DNA of 64,000 bases from Gentiana macrophylla (GCA_026214975.1 JAOBSW010000041.1:186001-250000), one strand, 5' to 3'; positions 44,054 to 55,755 are shown, numbered from the stretch's first letter. Made by a program: numbers and translations. The notes: generated from the letters alone by a model not told the origin.

Positions 44054-44932
44054 TTAATTAAAGTGTCGATTTCTTTTCTTAATTACGACTACTTTTGGAG
44101 CTTCGATCATGGCCTCTACCGAGGCGTCCACGATGGGATGTTCATCAATCTCCATATAATTCATCAATCTAAACATATACAATTTCAAAAAACCAAATAA
44201 ACAACAAATTCTACTATTTATTGTATTAAACATAATACAAGTGCAACATTGTACCATTTTACCTTGAGGCTTAGATTGCTCCCCAACCTTGTCATCTCCA
44301 ACCATTTTACCTTCACTCTGAGATTGCTCCCCAACCTCGTCACCTCCAACCATGAGATTATCGGGATTTCTGAGTTCTTGACCTTCACCTTCATGCCTCT
44401 CTTCACCTCCAACTCTGTCATTCAAAGGATTTACATCCACATCACCTTCAGATTGCTCCTTCTCCCGGCCTTGAGATTGCTCTCCAACCTCGTCACCTCC
44501 AACCATGTGATCATCAAGATTAACAGCCTTCTTCACCTTGACCTTCCGCGCTCTCTTCACCTCCAACCGTGTCATTATTAATGGCGGCTCTACAATTTCC
44601 ACATACGACTTTTTGGCAATAGCTTCCAACGAATCAACCTTTGTCCGAATAGCCTCTAGTTGAGATTGTAATGATTTGTTCTCCTCTTTAACCACTCTTA
44701 TAATCTCATCTTTCACCTTATCCATATCAAAGCCACTTGCACTTTTAGAGGGTTGGGGAACTGAAGGTTGATCCACATTCACCTCACCTCCTTCTTCCTC
44801 ACCTCCTTCTTTGGTGGAATCAGACATATCCCCATCCACACTAACATCACTGTCGTGGACTTCCAGTAAAGCAACATAATAAGGCTTACATTTTTCAGAC
44901 TTATGTACAGCAAGAGTTGGCAAAAAATCCAC
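44054..44932 (-). pseudogene. Charged middle region of the Ulp1-like gene
   Basis: A 292-codon frame includes an acidic patch (EEEGGEVNVDQ), a heptad-like stretch (VVKEENKSLQSQLEAIRTKV), a Lys/Arg-rich patch, and three repeats of (M)VGGDEVGEQSQ. Such variable linkers separate DUF1985 from the protease in this family. The last part, after MVQCC, probably reads into an intron. Confidence 0.6.
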
Positions 44933-45179
44933 CTACAGTGAATTCATAATATAAAAATTAATAAGATATAAATTAGGGCATCAAACATTAAGAAAGGACT
45001 ACCTAACAAGATATACATTCAAACCTGTGATTGTTGCAAAAGAGCATTGACACTCGAAGAGCTCACCCTCCTTTCCACTATCCACTTGCGCATTCTTGGC
45101 AAGGCTTTCGTATCAACAGAATCCGCCAACGACCGTAAACACGGGATGGATTCAAGTGCCCATACCTACGCAAACATGA

Positions 45180-45850
45180 CATTTACAAAATAACTTCCAA
45201 AATTTTATGACTTCCGAATTAAAACAGTACTACATATCATAATACATACCATCGTGAGCATGTGGGAATCCATTCAATGTATACGCCACCTTGTCCTTGT
45301 CCTTTTGAACAACTTACTCAAGTCCCGATTAAACAAGCGGCGTGTATTCATAACACAAGATCCCCAAGGATACTTGTTGAATGCATCCAAATCATCCACC
45401 AACTTAAACAACCACCAATCCAACGACACCTTCTCCTCGCGACCAACAAAACATAAGACAAAATAATCAACAATCCCAACTTATATTTATCATTTTCATC
45501 CGCAACATTAGGAAACGCTTTCAACAAATCATTTCTGTTTATTAACTTTATGTTCTTAAAAAGTAGCGTTTCACAATACGACAACCTTGAGCTTTCTTCT
45601 CACTCACTTTCCACTCAAACATCCCAACATTTAATCCGTAAACAGTGTAAATTCCTTCAAACTAAACCTAAGAGTCTTGTTGTTTGCAACCCTAAACTAA
45701 AATTTCCTTTGAATCGCCCCCTCCACCTGTCCTCATCAACATATTATGCACAATTTGAGTACCATTAACCTCATGAAGGCAAATTAAATTCCCAAAACAA
45801 CTATTTCTTAGTGCTTTCTTGTGTTCTCCATCTAATTCACCATAGACATA
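45180..45850 (-). pseudogene. DUF1985 domain
   Basis: Pieces in three frames keep the family's landmarks: LRNSCFG, HNMLMR, YTVYGLNVG, NRNDLLKAFPN, DWWLFKLVDDLDAFNKYPWG and LNGFPHA. In-frame stops near 45690 and shifts near 45290 and 45460 show decay or sequence error. Its biochemical role is unknown. Confidence 0.7.
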
Positions 45851-46479
45851 ATCGAACTTTATCAACATGGCTTTATTAACAATCTGAGATCTCTTCGCCT
45901 CTCCACACTTGTCAATTGGTATTTAAGATTCATTTCTTTACTACAAAATAAACAAAATAGATAACCCGCTTTAGTACATCATCCACTTACAAATGAGCAT
46001 AAAAAGCAGTTACATGGAGCTTAAATCGATTAAAGATACTAATGCACATTTTAATTTCAAATTCAAAATGTCCAATAGTTCTAATTCACAAACTAAACCC
46101 GATTAAAGAAATCACCCCAATATCGGTTTCTACATTACAAGCTACATGCATTACCATAATCACACTTAAATCGATTGTACTAAAGAAATCATAATGACGA
46201 TTCTCAATCCATAAATTAATTTTACCAGTGTTGCGACCTCTCGCCGGGCCGAGTTGCGCAGACGGCAAGCTCACTGTCTTCCACGCCGAACAGACGATCT
46301 AATTCCTCCAAATCGGTACTCTTCTATGGATCGATCTATTGAAAACAACTTTGATGTTGTTATAGAAAGGAGAAGAGGAGAAGAAGAAGAACGGTTCCTT
46401 TTCACCGACTTCGATTTGGGAATTTGGAAGGAAATGGGAGAAAGTGTTTGGGTGAAAGGGTGTTGATTGAAAGGTTATA
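45851..46479 (-). other. 5' part and leader of the Ulp1-like gene
   Basis: It contains a likely intron (45930-46200, AT-rich) and, on -, a Ser/Arg-rich open stretch near 46456-46250 (NRSSSSPLLLS-like) that could be leader or first exon. No domain is recognisable. Confidence 0.4.
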
Positions 46480-46620
46480 AATGAGGGGCAAAACAGGAAG
46501 TTCAGACATTTATTATTATTTCTCCCTTTTCCGTTTTTTATTAAATACTAAATTGGTCAAAGGTCTTTTACACCAAACATTTTCGGAAATAGGTCATCTA
46601 GGCCATTTCCCCTTTTTAGG
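46480..46620. repeat. Possible MULE terminal region next to the small-exon gene
   Basis: Read on -, it starts GGGGAAATGGCCTAGATGAC and continues 'ctatttccgaaaatg', wording of the kind found at MULE ends. It sits upstream of the Ulp1-like gene as expected for the element end. A matching partner on the other side was not located, so the limits of the proposed MULE are open. Confidence 0.35.
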
Positions 46621-46623
46621 GCT

Positions 46624-46630
46624 TATAAAT
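46624..46630 (+). promoter_or_regulatory. TATA box of small-exon gene copy 1
   Basis: TATAAAT lies about 130 bases before the ATG at 46763 and only a few bases after the proposed MULE end. Confidence 0.4.
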
Positions 46631-46762
46631 AAACAATCTAACTTTTAACAATAGCATCCCGATTAGCTATTCTTCTAAGTGCACGCAGCCAATCGTATTC
46701 CTAGTTCCTACTTCTACCGAAGCTTCAGATCGCCGTTGGAGAGAGGGAGAAACGACTCAATC

Positions 46763-48078
46763 ATGGGTATTCAGAAGCTTGGGTAGGGCTATAATAGATT
46801 TAAAACTTCGTTTTATTATATTTTATTTATTCTTCTGCATCTAATTTTCTGTAAAACATTGATGGCGGCTTTGCAGGCATATCATGGTTAAGAGGCTTCA
46901 GGCCAGGCCATACAGCAGGTATTACATCTACGTCTTTGAGGGGGTGGGGGGAGTTTGATGTGTTGTTGCTAATAGGTTGGGAATGTACAGCCAGGCTCGG
47001 GTTCCAATTCCTCCACCACCACCGGCTTCAGCTATTACACAAATCCGTGAAGGTTTTAATTTTTTTTCGTGGGTCCTTTCCACATTTTGTATTTCAAAAG
47101 AATTTTGCATTTGAATTTGAGGTGTCACTCTCAAAGACCGACTTGTCTGTTGATACACAGGAATTGCTGCAACTTCGATCACATGGTGTCTGTTCGCTCC
47201 GGTTTGTTGGGGCTTATGTATTGGTAGGCATTTTTTTTCTTCCCTTTTTCCTGCCCGGAAAGTTGTGTTTTTCAATCTAATAATCTTTTAATGCAATCAC
47301 AGGTTTGATGTGCGTGAAATGAGGTACGTTACATCTTAAATTAAGATTAAGATGCAACTTGGGTTGCTAGACAATTATGAAGACACAAATATATTGTTTA
47401 ACATGGTTCTTTAGCATGTTTATTGTTGTCACGATGAAACAATTTAACAAAGAAGTATAAGAGGAGACGAATAATTGATTTTCTCTGTTAGTCTCTCCAC
47501 CACTTTCTTACAACTTGTAGGTTGAAATTGTAGCATGTTCTGTTATTATGTTGGTGGTATGAATTGTCTGTGGAAAATATATGTTCAAAACTGTTTTGAT
47601 ACCACCGTGGAGACATCAAACTATCTAATTTACTCGGACGGATTCCCTTGTCCATACACAATGATGGTGCATTGTGTGACTTTTCTGATTGAAGAATTCT
47701 TGTAAGTTTACCTCAATCTTCTCTACGGATGTTTTTTTGAGCGGCACCCCATAGTGGGTAATGCGGGCTATCCTTCCCTAGTAATGGAAAGATATAAAAT
47801 AGCTAGATTTGCTATATAGTTTGGTAAAATAATAGTTAGTACATATCTAGTTGTATACTAGAATGTTAGACGTCTTAGTTTACTTTATTGTGTTTCGTTC
47901 GTTGAATTCTACAAGTTTTTGGTTGCAAGCTATTAACCCCTCTTCAATATTTTGGAGTCGGGTCAAAAGAAGGTGATTAGTTCAATGTGCACTAAACATA
48001 TTTACATATAATATATATGTATTTTTTTGCAGGACTGTGTGTAACGCTTTTGAAAGATTATGAAAAGGAGTTTGAAAG
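46763..48078 (+). pseudogene. Small-exon gene, copy 1 (predicted mitochondrial-type presequence), probably broken
   Basis: Six exons were inferred by matching copy 2 and GT/AG sites: 46763-46782, 46877-46918, 46991-47052, 47161-47223, 47303-47323 and 48033-48078. Exons 1-2 read MGIQKLG then HIMVKRLQARPYS, basic and Ser/Arg-rich like a mitochondrial targeting peptide. Exon 3 has a proline run. Exon 4 is hydrophobic but 63 nt long against 55 in copy 2, which shifts the frame. Exon 6 is 46 nt against 51, and a TGA appears in it. Intron words are shared with copy 2 too (for example 'aagctattaacccctctt' near 47928 and 58393), so the two are segmental duplicates. I do not recognise the protein. Confidence 0.55.
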
Positions 48079-48349
48079 GTCCTTTCTTTTCCTAAATCTT
48101 GACATTTGAATTTTATTTCTCAATCTTCCTTGTTGTCTCCGTGGTTTTTTTGTTTGTTTGTTTGTAAATATAGAGAGAAAAAGATAGTGTATATTGATGA
48201 TTTTTTATAAAGAGTACACCCAAATCAAACCATTTTCTTAAGAACAAGGGAGCCTGAGTTCAAGTTATTCTCGCGTGGGAATCTATTTAAATCCCTGAAA
48301 CAATGGAATCCTGTAAATTGAAAGGAGAAATTATTACAAGGCTTCAAAT
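48079..48349 (+). other. Downstream of copy 1
   Basis: It continues the presumed intron after exon 6; similarity to copy 2 ends, and copia sequence on - begins around 48350. The 3' end of copy 1 appears to be missing or displaced. Confidence 0.4.
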
Positions 48350-49290
48350 TGATTCAAATTTCCAATGTAAACTTCCGCAACCTCCTTAAGCTAAGCTGTG
48401 TAAATATTATACAAACCAAGCTTGGAGCCCGGATACTTGAATCCCTAAACTAAGATTCCCTTTGTCAATATATCAGTCACCTGATGCTTTGTTGGAACAT
48501 AGTCAACTGAGATAGTTTTGTTGTCTATCTTTTCCCTTATAAAATGCTTGTTGATTTTCACATGTTTGATTCTGTCATGATGAATATGATTCATGCATAT
48601 GTTAATAGCAGACTGATCGTCACATAGAAGTTTGATGAGTTCTTGAGGAGAGATCTTTAAGTCAAATAGAACACTTTTTACTCATATTCCTTCACATTAA
48701 GGAAGGGCTAAAGCCCAAAATTCAGCTTCATTGCTATTTCCGGGAACATCAGACTATTTACTCGTCCATATTGCAAGATTAACCTATATTAAAATTAGCT
48801 GGTGATCAACATTAGTAAAAAAAAAATATGCTTCTATCAGCTCCCTTCTTGAAGAATAATCCATGTTCTGGAGTCCCGTTTAGGTACCTTAGGATCCTAA
48901 AAACAATATGCATATGTTCTTCTCTGGGTTGTGAATTGGCTACTAGGCTCACAACAAATCTAACATCAGGCCTTGTGTGGGACAGGTAGACGAGTTTCCC
49001 CACAAGTCCTTGAAACCTTCCTTTATCCGTTGGTTTGCTCTCACGCTGATTTCCCATCTTTCAGTTATGGTCTACATGTGTGCTGATTAGCTTGCATCCT
49101 AATAGCCCAGTTTTCTTTAACAAGCCTAAGATATACCTTTGTTTGTGTGAAATTGACATTCCTTCCTTTTGACCTTGCAATCTTTATGCCAAAAATGTAC
49201 TTCAAAGGGCCCAAATCCTTGATTTTAAATTCCTTTGCCAAACAACCTTTTAGTTTCACAAATTCTTTCTAGGTCAACCTGTCAAAATAA
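48350..49290 (-). pseudogene. Copia remnant: RT end, connection and RNase H tail
   Basis: On -, 49259-49065 encodes KEFKIKDLGPLKYIFGIKIARSK, the end of reverse transcriptase. 49020-48830 follows with LVGKLVYLSHTRPDVRFVVS and ILRYLNGTPEHGLFFKK of the connection region. RNase H pieces follow, and the tail reads HQVTDILTKG near 48490. Stops interrupt every block. Wording differs from the SIRE copies, so it is another copia lineage. Confidence 0.8.
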
Positions 49291-49640
49291 TATTATCTAC
49301 GTACACAATAAGTATGTCAAAGTTCCGTTGACTTAGTGTTTTACATATATTGTGTGATCTTTAGGGAAAGCATTCTTTACATCATGTTGATTTGAAGTCC
49401 AATCCAAAATTGCCGTTAGGGATAGGAGGATTCTTGTAGTATTAAGTTGGGCAACGAGGACAAAGGTTGCTCAATAGTCAACCTGTTAACAGAAGTGAAA
49501 AGGATAACTTTAATTATGATTAGAATTGTATTACAATGAGGAGGAGCAAACTGCTCACATAGATTTCAGACAAAGAGTCTTGATTGATTAGACTTCCTTA
49601 AATTCGACCTATTATTTGCTTCTTCTCAAACTCTTCACTC
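49291..49640 (-). pseudogene. Degenerate copia sequence between two fragments
   Basis: Near 49260-49320 the - strand still reads around YVDNIIL (the YVDD region with one Asp changed) of reverse transcriptase. From about 49330 to 49640 only short frames are seen, with no clear domain; part may be the 3' end region of the next fragment. Confidence 0.4.
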
Positions 49641-51045
49641 CCCCCCAAGTTGATCATAGATATTGATCATGCCCAACTTTCTCAAGAAATCTTCAAAGTT
49701 TTGCTTCACCAAAGCTTTTGTCAGTCCATCTAATGTATGTGCATAAATGTAATGCAACAGATCACTCCACATTCCAGCTTTTCCTTGATAAAGCGCCTAT
49801 CCACCTCAACATGTTTTGCTCCATCATGTTGAACAAGGTCATTAGCAATGGCAATTGCAGCCTTGTTGTCACACAATAACTTTAGAGGTAACTCTGGAGT
49901 GAAATTCAGATGTTTCAAGACCCTCTTTACCCACAACTCTTCACAGATTCCATGAGCCGTTGCCTTGAATTCAGCTTATGTTGTGCTCCTTGCTTCTCCA
50001 AGTTGAAAGATTTCTCCAAACAAAGGTACAATATCGTGTTGTTCACCTGCAATCTTTGGAACCAGCCCAATCAACGTCTGTGAAAACTTCTACAATTTTT
50101 TTGCTTGAATAGCAAACCTTCACCCACAGTTCCCTTCAAGCACCTCAAGATTCTGATCACTGCTTGATAATGAGACAGACCAGGTGAGTGCATAACCTGA
50201 CTTACCACTCCAACAACATATGAAATATCAGGTCTTGTGTGTGCAAGATAAATTAACTTACCAACCAACCTTTGGTACTGTTCTCTGTCCACTTCATCCT
50301 CACCCTTCCTTCTTGTGAGATTCAGGTTGCTCGACATTGGAGTGTTGGCAGGTTTGAATAGTTGAATCCCGGCATTCCAGTATCCTTTAAGTGATCTAAG
50401 ACATACTTCCGTTGGGACACCTCCATTTCCCTCTTCTGATCTTGCCACTTAGCTCTTTACATTCAAATCATTATAAAAGTTATCCTTTTCCCTCAACTTC
50501 CTTAGGTCTTTAATTTGACACCTTCATTCCCTCAACTTCCTTAGGTCTTTAATTTCAAATTCTTCCCTCATCTCTCTTTTTACATGTTTTATTCCAACTC
50601 TGTCCTCTCTTGTGAGGATAATATCATCAACATATACTATGAGATCTTTCATCCTGTTATTTGCACCCACAAAACAATGCATTCGGAGTGACCCTATATG
50701 TACCCAATCTTCAAGAGAAACTGCCTAAATCTGTCAAACCAGGCACGAGGACTTTGCTTCAGTCCATACAAGCACTTCCTCTGCCTGCATACCTTCTTTG
50801 GGTCATTTTGATATAATATTGGAGGTAGTTCCATGTAGACTTCCTCTTTTAGTTTCCGATAGAAGAATGCATTTTTTGCATCCAGATGGTAAAGTGGTCA
50901 ATTTAAGTTTACTGCCACAGATAACACAATCGTTACTGTATTGAATTCGGCTACTGGTGAGAAGGTCTCTGAGTAGTGAATCCCATATCTTTGGTTGTAT
51001 CCCTTATCCATCAGCCTTGCCTTATCGTACTTCACCGTGGAATCC
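49641..51045 (-). pseudogene. Second copia remnant: RT and RNase H
   Basis: On -, starting near 51045: [20 protein letters not shown] and ETFSPVA, then HLDAKNAFFYRKL, CLYGLKQSPRAWFDRF (about 50765-50720), the catalytic region reduced to VDDIIL (about 50630), and EFEIKDLRKL. The frame 50448-50071 gives YQRLVGKLIYLAHTRPDISY. RNase H is at 49936-49730 with LLCDNKAAIAIAN and KHVEVDRRFIKEKL. Frameshifts and stops throughout. About 50 bases ('ccctcaacttccttaggtct') are duplicated near 50490-50545. Confidence 0.85.
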
Positions 51046-52010
51046 ACCAAGTGTCCAATGTGAGGTGTAAATGATCTTTTGGACATGCTTTGTTTACATC
51101 TGTAAAATCAACACAAATCTGTGGGCTCCCGTCTTGTTTTGATAACCACATGGTTGGCTAGCCAAGTCGAGAACATACTCGGACATTATATGTTGAATAA
51201 TCCTCGAGGCTTCGAGTTTAGAGACCTTCTGGTTGATGGCCTCGTTTTTCTCCTTAGACATGTTATGACACTTTTGCCTCACAGGCTTGGCCATGGGGTA
51301 AACCTTCAAGCAATGTATTGCCAGGTATGTGGGGATCCCCGACATGTTACTTTCCATGCAAAGGTCTTTTTGAATTCCAGGAGCAGGCTTTTCAAAGCTT
51401 GCTTGAGGGGGGTTCAGGGAGCCAAGCTCTGATGATGATAGCTTTTCTTAGTTCATCTCGGGAGAAGATGGAAGGACTTTGTGACCTCATCCGCTCCGTC
51501 CTTTCCTCTCGATTCGTGGAAAAAGTCATGCGTCTTGACTTGATAGACCTTGGGCGGTCCGTTCATGATGGCAATGAGACACTCGAGGCCTTCGCCTAGC
51601 TTATTGCACGTCTCCTCGCACAACAACAGATTTCTTCAGAGTTAGGAACTTGATGGTTATATATAGGTGTGGAAATGATCGCTTCCATGTCATTTAGAGC
51701 CGGTCTTCCAATGATTATGTTGTAAGCGGATGGCTTCTTAATATTGATTATGTAGCGATTATGATTTCGCAACATGTATGTACACCAAAATGAGGGAATT
51801 TGGACCATTCCTAGCGGTAGAGTGGAGTACCGATGAACCCATATCGAGAGAGTTCTCACCGGTGACACTTGGCCTTTTTGGAAGTGGAATTCCTTAAACA
51901 GCAGCGATGGTTCTTCCCGCCATTGCGCTTCCAATATCAATGAACACTCTTCTTTGTATGAAATTGGTGGCCGGTACGTAGATGACCAACCTATCATTGT
52001 TTGCCCTTTC
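51046..52010 (-). pseudogene. Ty3/gypsy remnant: protease-RT junction and RT start
   Basis: On -, 51997-51596 encodes AYNIIIGRPALNDMEAIIST, the segment after the gypsy protease. 51357-51094 encodes GIPTYLAIHCLKVYP, KPVRQKCHNMSKEKNEAI and the start of reverse transcriptase, ending near 51065 at DVNKACPKD. The remaining gypsy reverse transcriptase is absent because the copia fragment begins right there. The parts are in the right order for a gypsy pol but shifted in frame. Confidence 0.8.
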
Positions 52011-54000
52011 GACGTAGTTTTTGAAATCCGAATTATTGCAGTGTTTACACTAACACAATATCACAGTATCATGTTTTATTAACAAACACAATAACACCAT
52101 TACCATTACCATTACACCATTAACAGTAACAGTATGGGATTAGCCAAAAATCATGAACTTAGCAAGCTTTACAACAACACCAACAACCTCGATTCCTTTA
52201 TGGATTAAAACAGAAACAAACTGTAAACTAAAAACCATTTGGACAATAATGTAATCGCATTAACACCCAAAAAACTTATGTATTTTCAAATAACACATTC
52301 AATCACAATTAACATCTTCAATCACAATGGAAAAAATTACTTCCAAGAAATGTTTCCAAATACTCACAACTTATCCATATGTTGTGAGTATTTGATAAGA
52401 TAATTTGATAAGCTGATCTATGTCATGATGAATGTCAGGATCAGAATACTCTAACTCCAACTGAGAAATCAAACTGTGTTGTTCTATTCCATCACATAAA
52501 GATGGTAGCATGCGATTTTTTTTGCTTTCATATTCAATAACACAATAACAGTAACAATATCACGGTAACAGTATCACGGTATTAGTAACAACATCACATT
52601 CAAACACAATAACACACTAACAGTATCACAGTGCGTGAGCTTGCTAATGTTTGATTCTTATGACATAAACAATACATAGTGAAATAATGATCATTTCAGC
52701 CGCTAAAAAAACTACTCCAAAGATAAGACTTAAAACGGAGGCGTCACAAAAACCATTTCCATTGAAAATATGCATTTTTTGTAAATCATTTACCTTGCAA
52801 TATAAGTCAATCAACTAATCTACCATTAACGAGCTTAGTTGGGTTTCCATTATGATGATGTAGCTTTTCTGGATAAGTGCCGCCATTGCTGAATATGTAG
52901 GTCTTAGCCACGTGATACGCCTTTCTTCGTTAAAGTATATAGTTTTTCACTCCCTGTTGCAAAAACTATTTGGACTAACTAAACCACACATAAGCTTTAC
53001 ATGTAACTGATGTAAGACATGGATTTTTTATATCAGAGAAAGCAGAACGTCAACCATGGGTGCATTGTCTTAAGCTCATTGCACCTCCAGCAATGTTGCT
53101 AAAAAAATCGAACTCTACTTGCATATAAAACCATGCTACATGTGTGCTGTCTCTTCGATCTTCCGTATTTCACCTATATACAAAGTATATAACAGGGATT
53201 TCTAATGTCAATTTTCTATCTTTTAAAATTGCATTTTTTTTTTTCAAACAAATCTAGCACAGCAAAAAGTTTGATACGTCCTTAGAATCGATTAATTATT
53301 GGGCAAAAAGGATCGTCTTTTTTGCTGTGAAACTTGCGGTTTGTGGTACTATTCAGGAGATTAATGATTTGGTGAGACCGGAAGCATTGGTGGAAGAATT
53401 TTGATGATAAAAGTTTTGAGGAGGAAGAAGAATCGCGTGTTGGACGATAAGGGTAATTTAGGCCAAACAAAATATTTTTTGTCCTTATTGCAACTAAAAA
53501 AAGTTGTGTGGATTAGAACTCAATAAATGCCCCAAAAGTGAATTTACAACTAATTTTCTCATATATAGATGTATGTATATATATAATTTTTTTCCGATAG
53601 TTGTGTCAATATTTCAACTAAGAAAGGAAAAGAAAAAATGTTAAGTTGATAGACTGCCGAAGAAAAAGAAAAAAAAAAAAAAAGGTGTCTTTAAAGGCAC
53701 CGCATGTAATCTACTTGGAAACCCAAACTGAGGGACACAACACTTTCACATGCTAATCTACTTTAGGCACCACACTGATTTTTACATCTACTTATTGCAC
53801 CACATTATAATTACAAAATGTCATTTATACTTAAGATACCACATTTGGAAATAAAATTTCACTCTTATAAAAATAACTACAATATAACCCATTAACTTTT
53901 GATATTTACAAATTCACCCTCTACCCTAGACACCATATTTTTTCCCTACAAAACAATATCCAAGATCGAACTCCCTCCTTCACCATCGCCCCAAACTTGT
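52011..54000. other. Gene-poor region with simple repeats
   Basis: CA/AAC-rich stretches with 'aacaccat', 'taacagtatcac' and similar words occur at 52040-52150 and 52530-52630. A run of about 17 A lies near 53666-53682. Short frames such as 53470-53282 on - (Ser-rich, basic) show no family features. I see no gene here. Confidence 0.5.
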
Positions 54001-54002
54001 TC

Positions 54003-54450
54003 TACACATCCAACCGCTCTATAGTTGAATCTTTTTCTGAATGTTCTGTAATACATCCAACAGTGTCACAGTTGGACCTACACATCCAACAGCTATATAG
54101 TTGGATCTAGACATCCAACAACTCTATACTTGGATCTTTTTCAGAATGTTTTGTAACACATCCAATAGTGCCACAGTCGGACATTCACATCCAACAGCTA
54201 TATTGTGGGAACTACATCCAACAGCTTCATAGTTGGATCTTTTTCAAAGTGTTCTGTAATACATCCAACAGTGCCGCAGTCGAACCTTTACATCCAATAG
54301 CTATATAGTTGGATCTACACATCCAACAGCTCCACATTTGGATCTTTTTCAGAATGTTTGTATTACATCTGACAGTGCCACAGTCAGACCTTCACATCAC
54401 CAACAACTATATTATTGGACCTATACATCCAATAGCTTCAAAGTCGGTCA
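54003..54450. repeat. Degenerate minisatellite based on 'catccaacag...agttggatct'
   Basis: About ten copies of ACATCCAACAG alternate with AGTTGGATCT or variants and with 'tttttcagaatgtt', at irregular spacing of 30-60 bases. CATCCAAC and GTTGGAT are near inverse complements, so each pair can form a small hairpin. Confidence 0.75.
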
Positions 54451-54890
54451 TAAACATCCTTCATACAATATGATCCTACTTTTCAGCCTTGTCTTATAGA
54501 TTATCAATACATGTAAAAAATTAGTACTAAGGCAATTTTTTTTAAGTGTCATCAAACTGAAATAAGATATTACAAAGTACATTGTTCATAGTACAAATTT
54601 GTTTATGAACATACCCCTTAACCCATGCAGAAACATCATGTGCCACAATGTTACAATTTCTGCATACAAACTTAACAAAACAAAAGACGAAAGACTTCAT
54701 GATTTCTCTAATATTTTTCTCTTCCACGTAAGGCCCTTTCTCTTTTGCTTGACAACATTAGATGTTTTGCCCTTCCCTTTTCCAACCTCAACATGCTTGT
54801 TCAATCCATCTTTAGATTTCTTTTTTTGAACCAACAAAGTTATTAGATATTTTTTCATAAATAAATATTTTAATTGTTGTTTGCATACAA
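54451..54890. other. AT-rich spacer
   Basis: Two overlapping opposite-strand frames (54542-54727 and 54599-54829) cover the same DNA, and neither has a recognisable domain. No gene is called. Confidence 0.4.
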
Positions 54891-55400
54891 GTTGTCGTAC
54901 TCATTAATGTTATCGCGACGAAACGGAGCAACCCTCGTTTGGGGGTAACGCCCCCGAAAGCTAAACAGATACTTGCATCAGTTCATGAACTGATTCATGC
55001 ATTTTCGGAAATTGCATCAGTTTGAATTCATGCATCTATTCAAATTCATGAACCTACGAAAAGTGCATCTCATGAAGCCACGAGTTGCAATTTTTGGCCG
55101 AACAGATATAAGCCTTACCCTTTCGCGTAGGTATACCTCACTTTGTGAATGGGGTATTTTCAGCCTTTAAAAGGCACAAGCATGCAAACGAACTCATACC
55201 AAGTCACAACATCATCAGAAAAACTTTGAGTGTCATCGGGTTTGATTCAAATAAGTCACTGTTTGAAAGGAAAAATCGGCCATCGATTCAAGCTTGTTGG
55301 TGGCAGACTGTGGGAGCCGGCGGCAAGGGAAAAGCGGTCGGCAGCAACAACATACCGATGGAGGTGAAAGTCGAGTGAAGTAGGGTGAATGTAATTTATT
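54890..55400 (+). repeat. Possible LTR remnant of a copia-type element
   Basis: It has a GC-rich palindrome (GGGGGTAACGCCCCC near 54939), repeats of 'catcagttcatgaactgattcatgcat', and a TATA-like CTTTAAAAGG (55165-55174) followed by A/C-rich sequence, like a copia LTR with its R region. A 77-codon frame at 55145-55378 lies in the last part and is not recognised. No terminal TG...CA pair or duplication was found, so the call is weak. Confidence 0.3.
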
Positions 55401-55575
55401 TATTTTTGTAGAAGAAGAATGATAAAAATATATTAATGTAGATATTTTTAGGGACTAACTCATGACAATAGTCAAAATGCTCTGGAAATAACATATTTGG
55501 TTTTTAACAAGTGTGATGTCTTTAGTAAGATCATCGTTTAAAAAAAAGTTATGTTGTGCCAAAGGTAATCACTTG
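55401..55575. other. AT-rich spacer
   Basis: No frame, repeat or motif was seen. Confidence 0.4.
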
Positions 55576-55752
55576 ATGAACAAAACGTCAGTGACACTGA
55601 CGTTGCTATTGAAAACCGACACTGACGTTGGTGTTCAAAGACGAAAGCCAGTGACACCGACGTTTATGTTATAAAAGTGTCATAACTTAGAAACGTCAGT
55701 CCACTGACTTTCGTTTTTGAAGAGCAATGTCAGTGTCACTGACATTTTTTTC
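55576..55752. repeat. Cluster of palindromic GTCAGTGACACTGAC words
   Basis: AACGTCAGTGACACTGACGTT at the left and 'aatgtcagtgtcactgacatt' at the right are each nearly perfect palindromes. Between them are related words (CACTGACGTT, CAGTGACACCGACG, CGTCAGTCCACTGAC). The whole could fold into a large hairpin. Confidence 0.7.
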
Positions 55753-55755
55753 ATC

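Larger units (their letters stand above)
42732..46456 (-). pseudogene. DUF1985 / Ulp1-like cysteine protease gene, decayed
   Basis: Read on -, fragments in order give DUF1985 (about 45850-45180): RNSCFGNLICLHEVNG, TVYGLNVGM, NRNDLLKAFPNVADENDKYK, then LDWWLFKLVDDLDAFNKYPW and AYTLNGFPHAHD, ending WALESIPCLRSLADS. A Glu/Lys-rich region (44932-44054) has a coiled-coil-like part and three MVGGDEVGEQSQ-type repeats. The Ulp1 domain follows: the His region CRYLYIPVSELDHRFLLKVDL (43370-43300) and the Cys region SDCGIYTIKFLEFL (43010-42970). Ulp1 enzymes remove SUMO. This pairing is typical of plant MULE-carried Ulp1 genes. Several shifts break the frame, and a leader with Ser/Arg-rich sequence lies at 46456-46200. 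Confidence 0.75.

Noticed and set aside
46928..47280. Opposed 115- and 114-codon frames
   Set aside because: They cross the introns and exons 3-4 of small-exon copy 1; splice sites and comparison with copy 2 give a better reading.
53282..53470. 62-codon Ser-rich basic - strand frame
   Set aside because: No homologous wording, splice continuation or promoter context was seen; not enough support for a gene.
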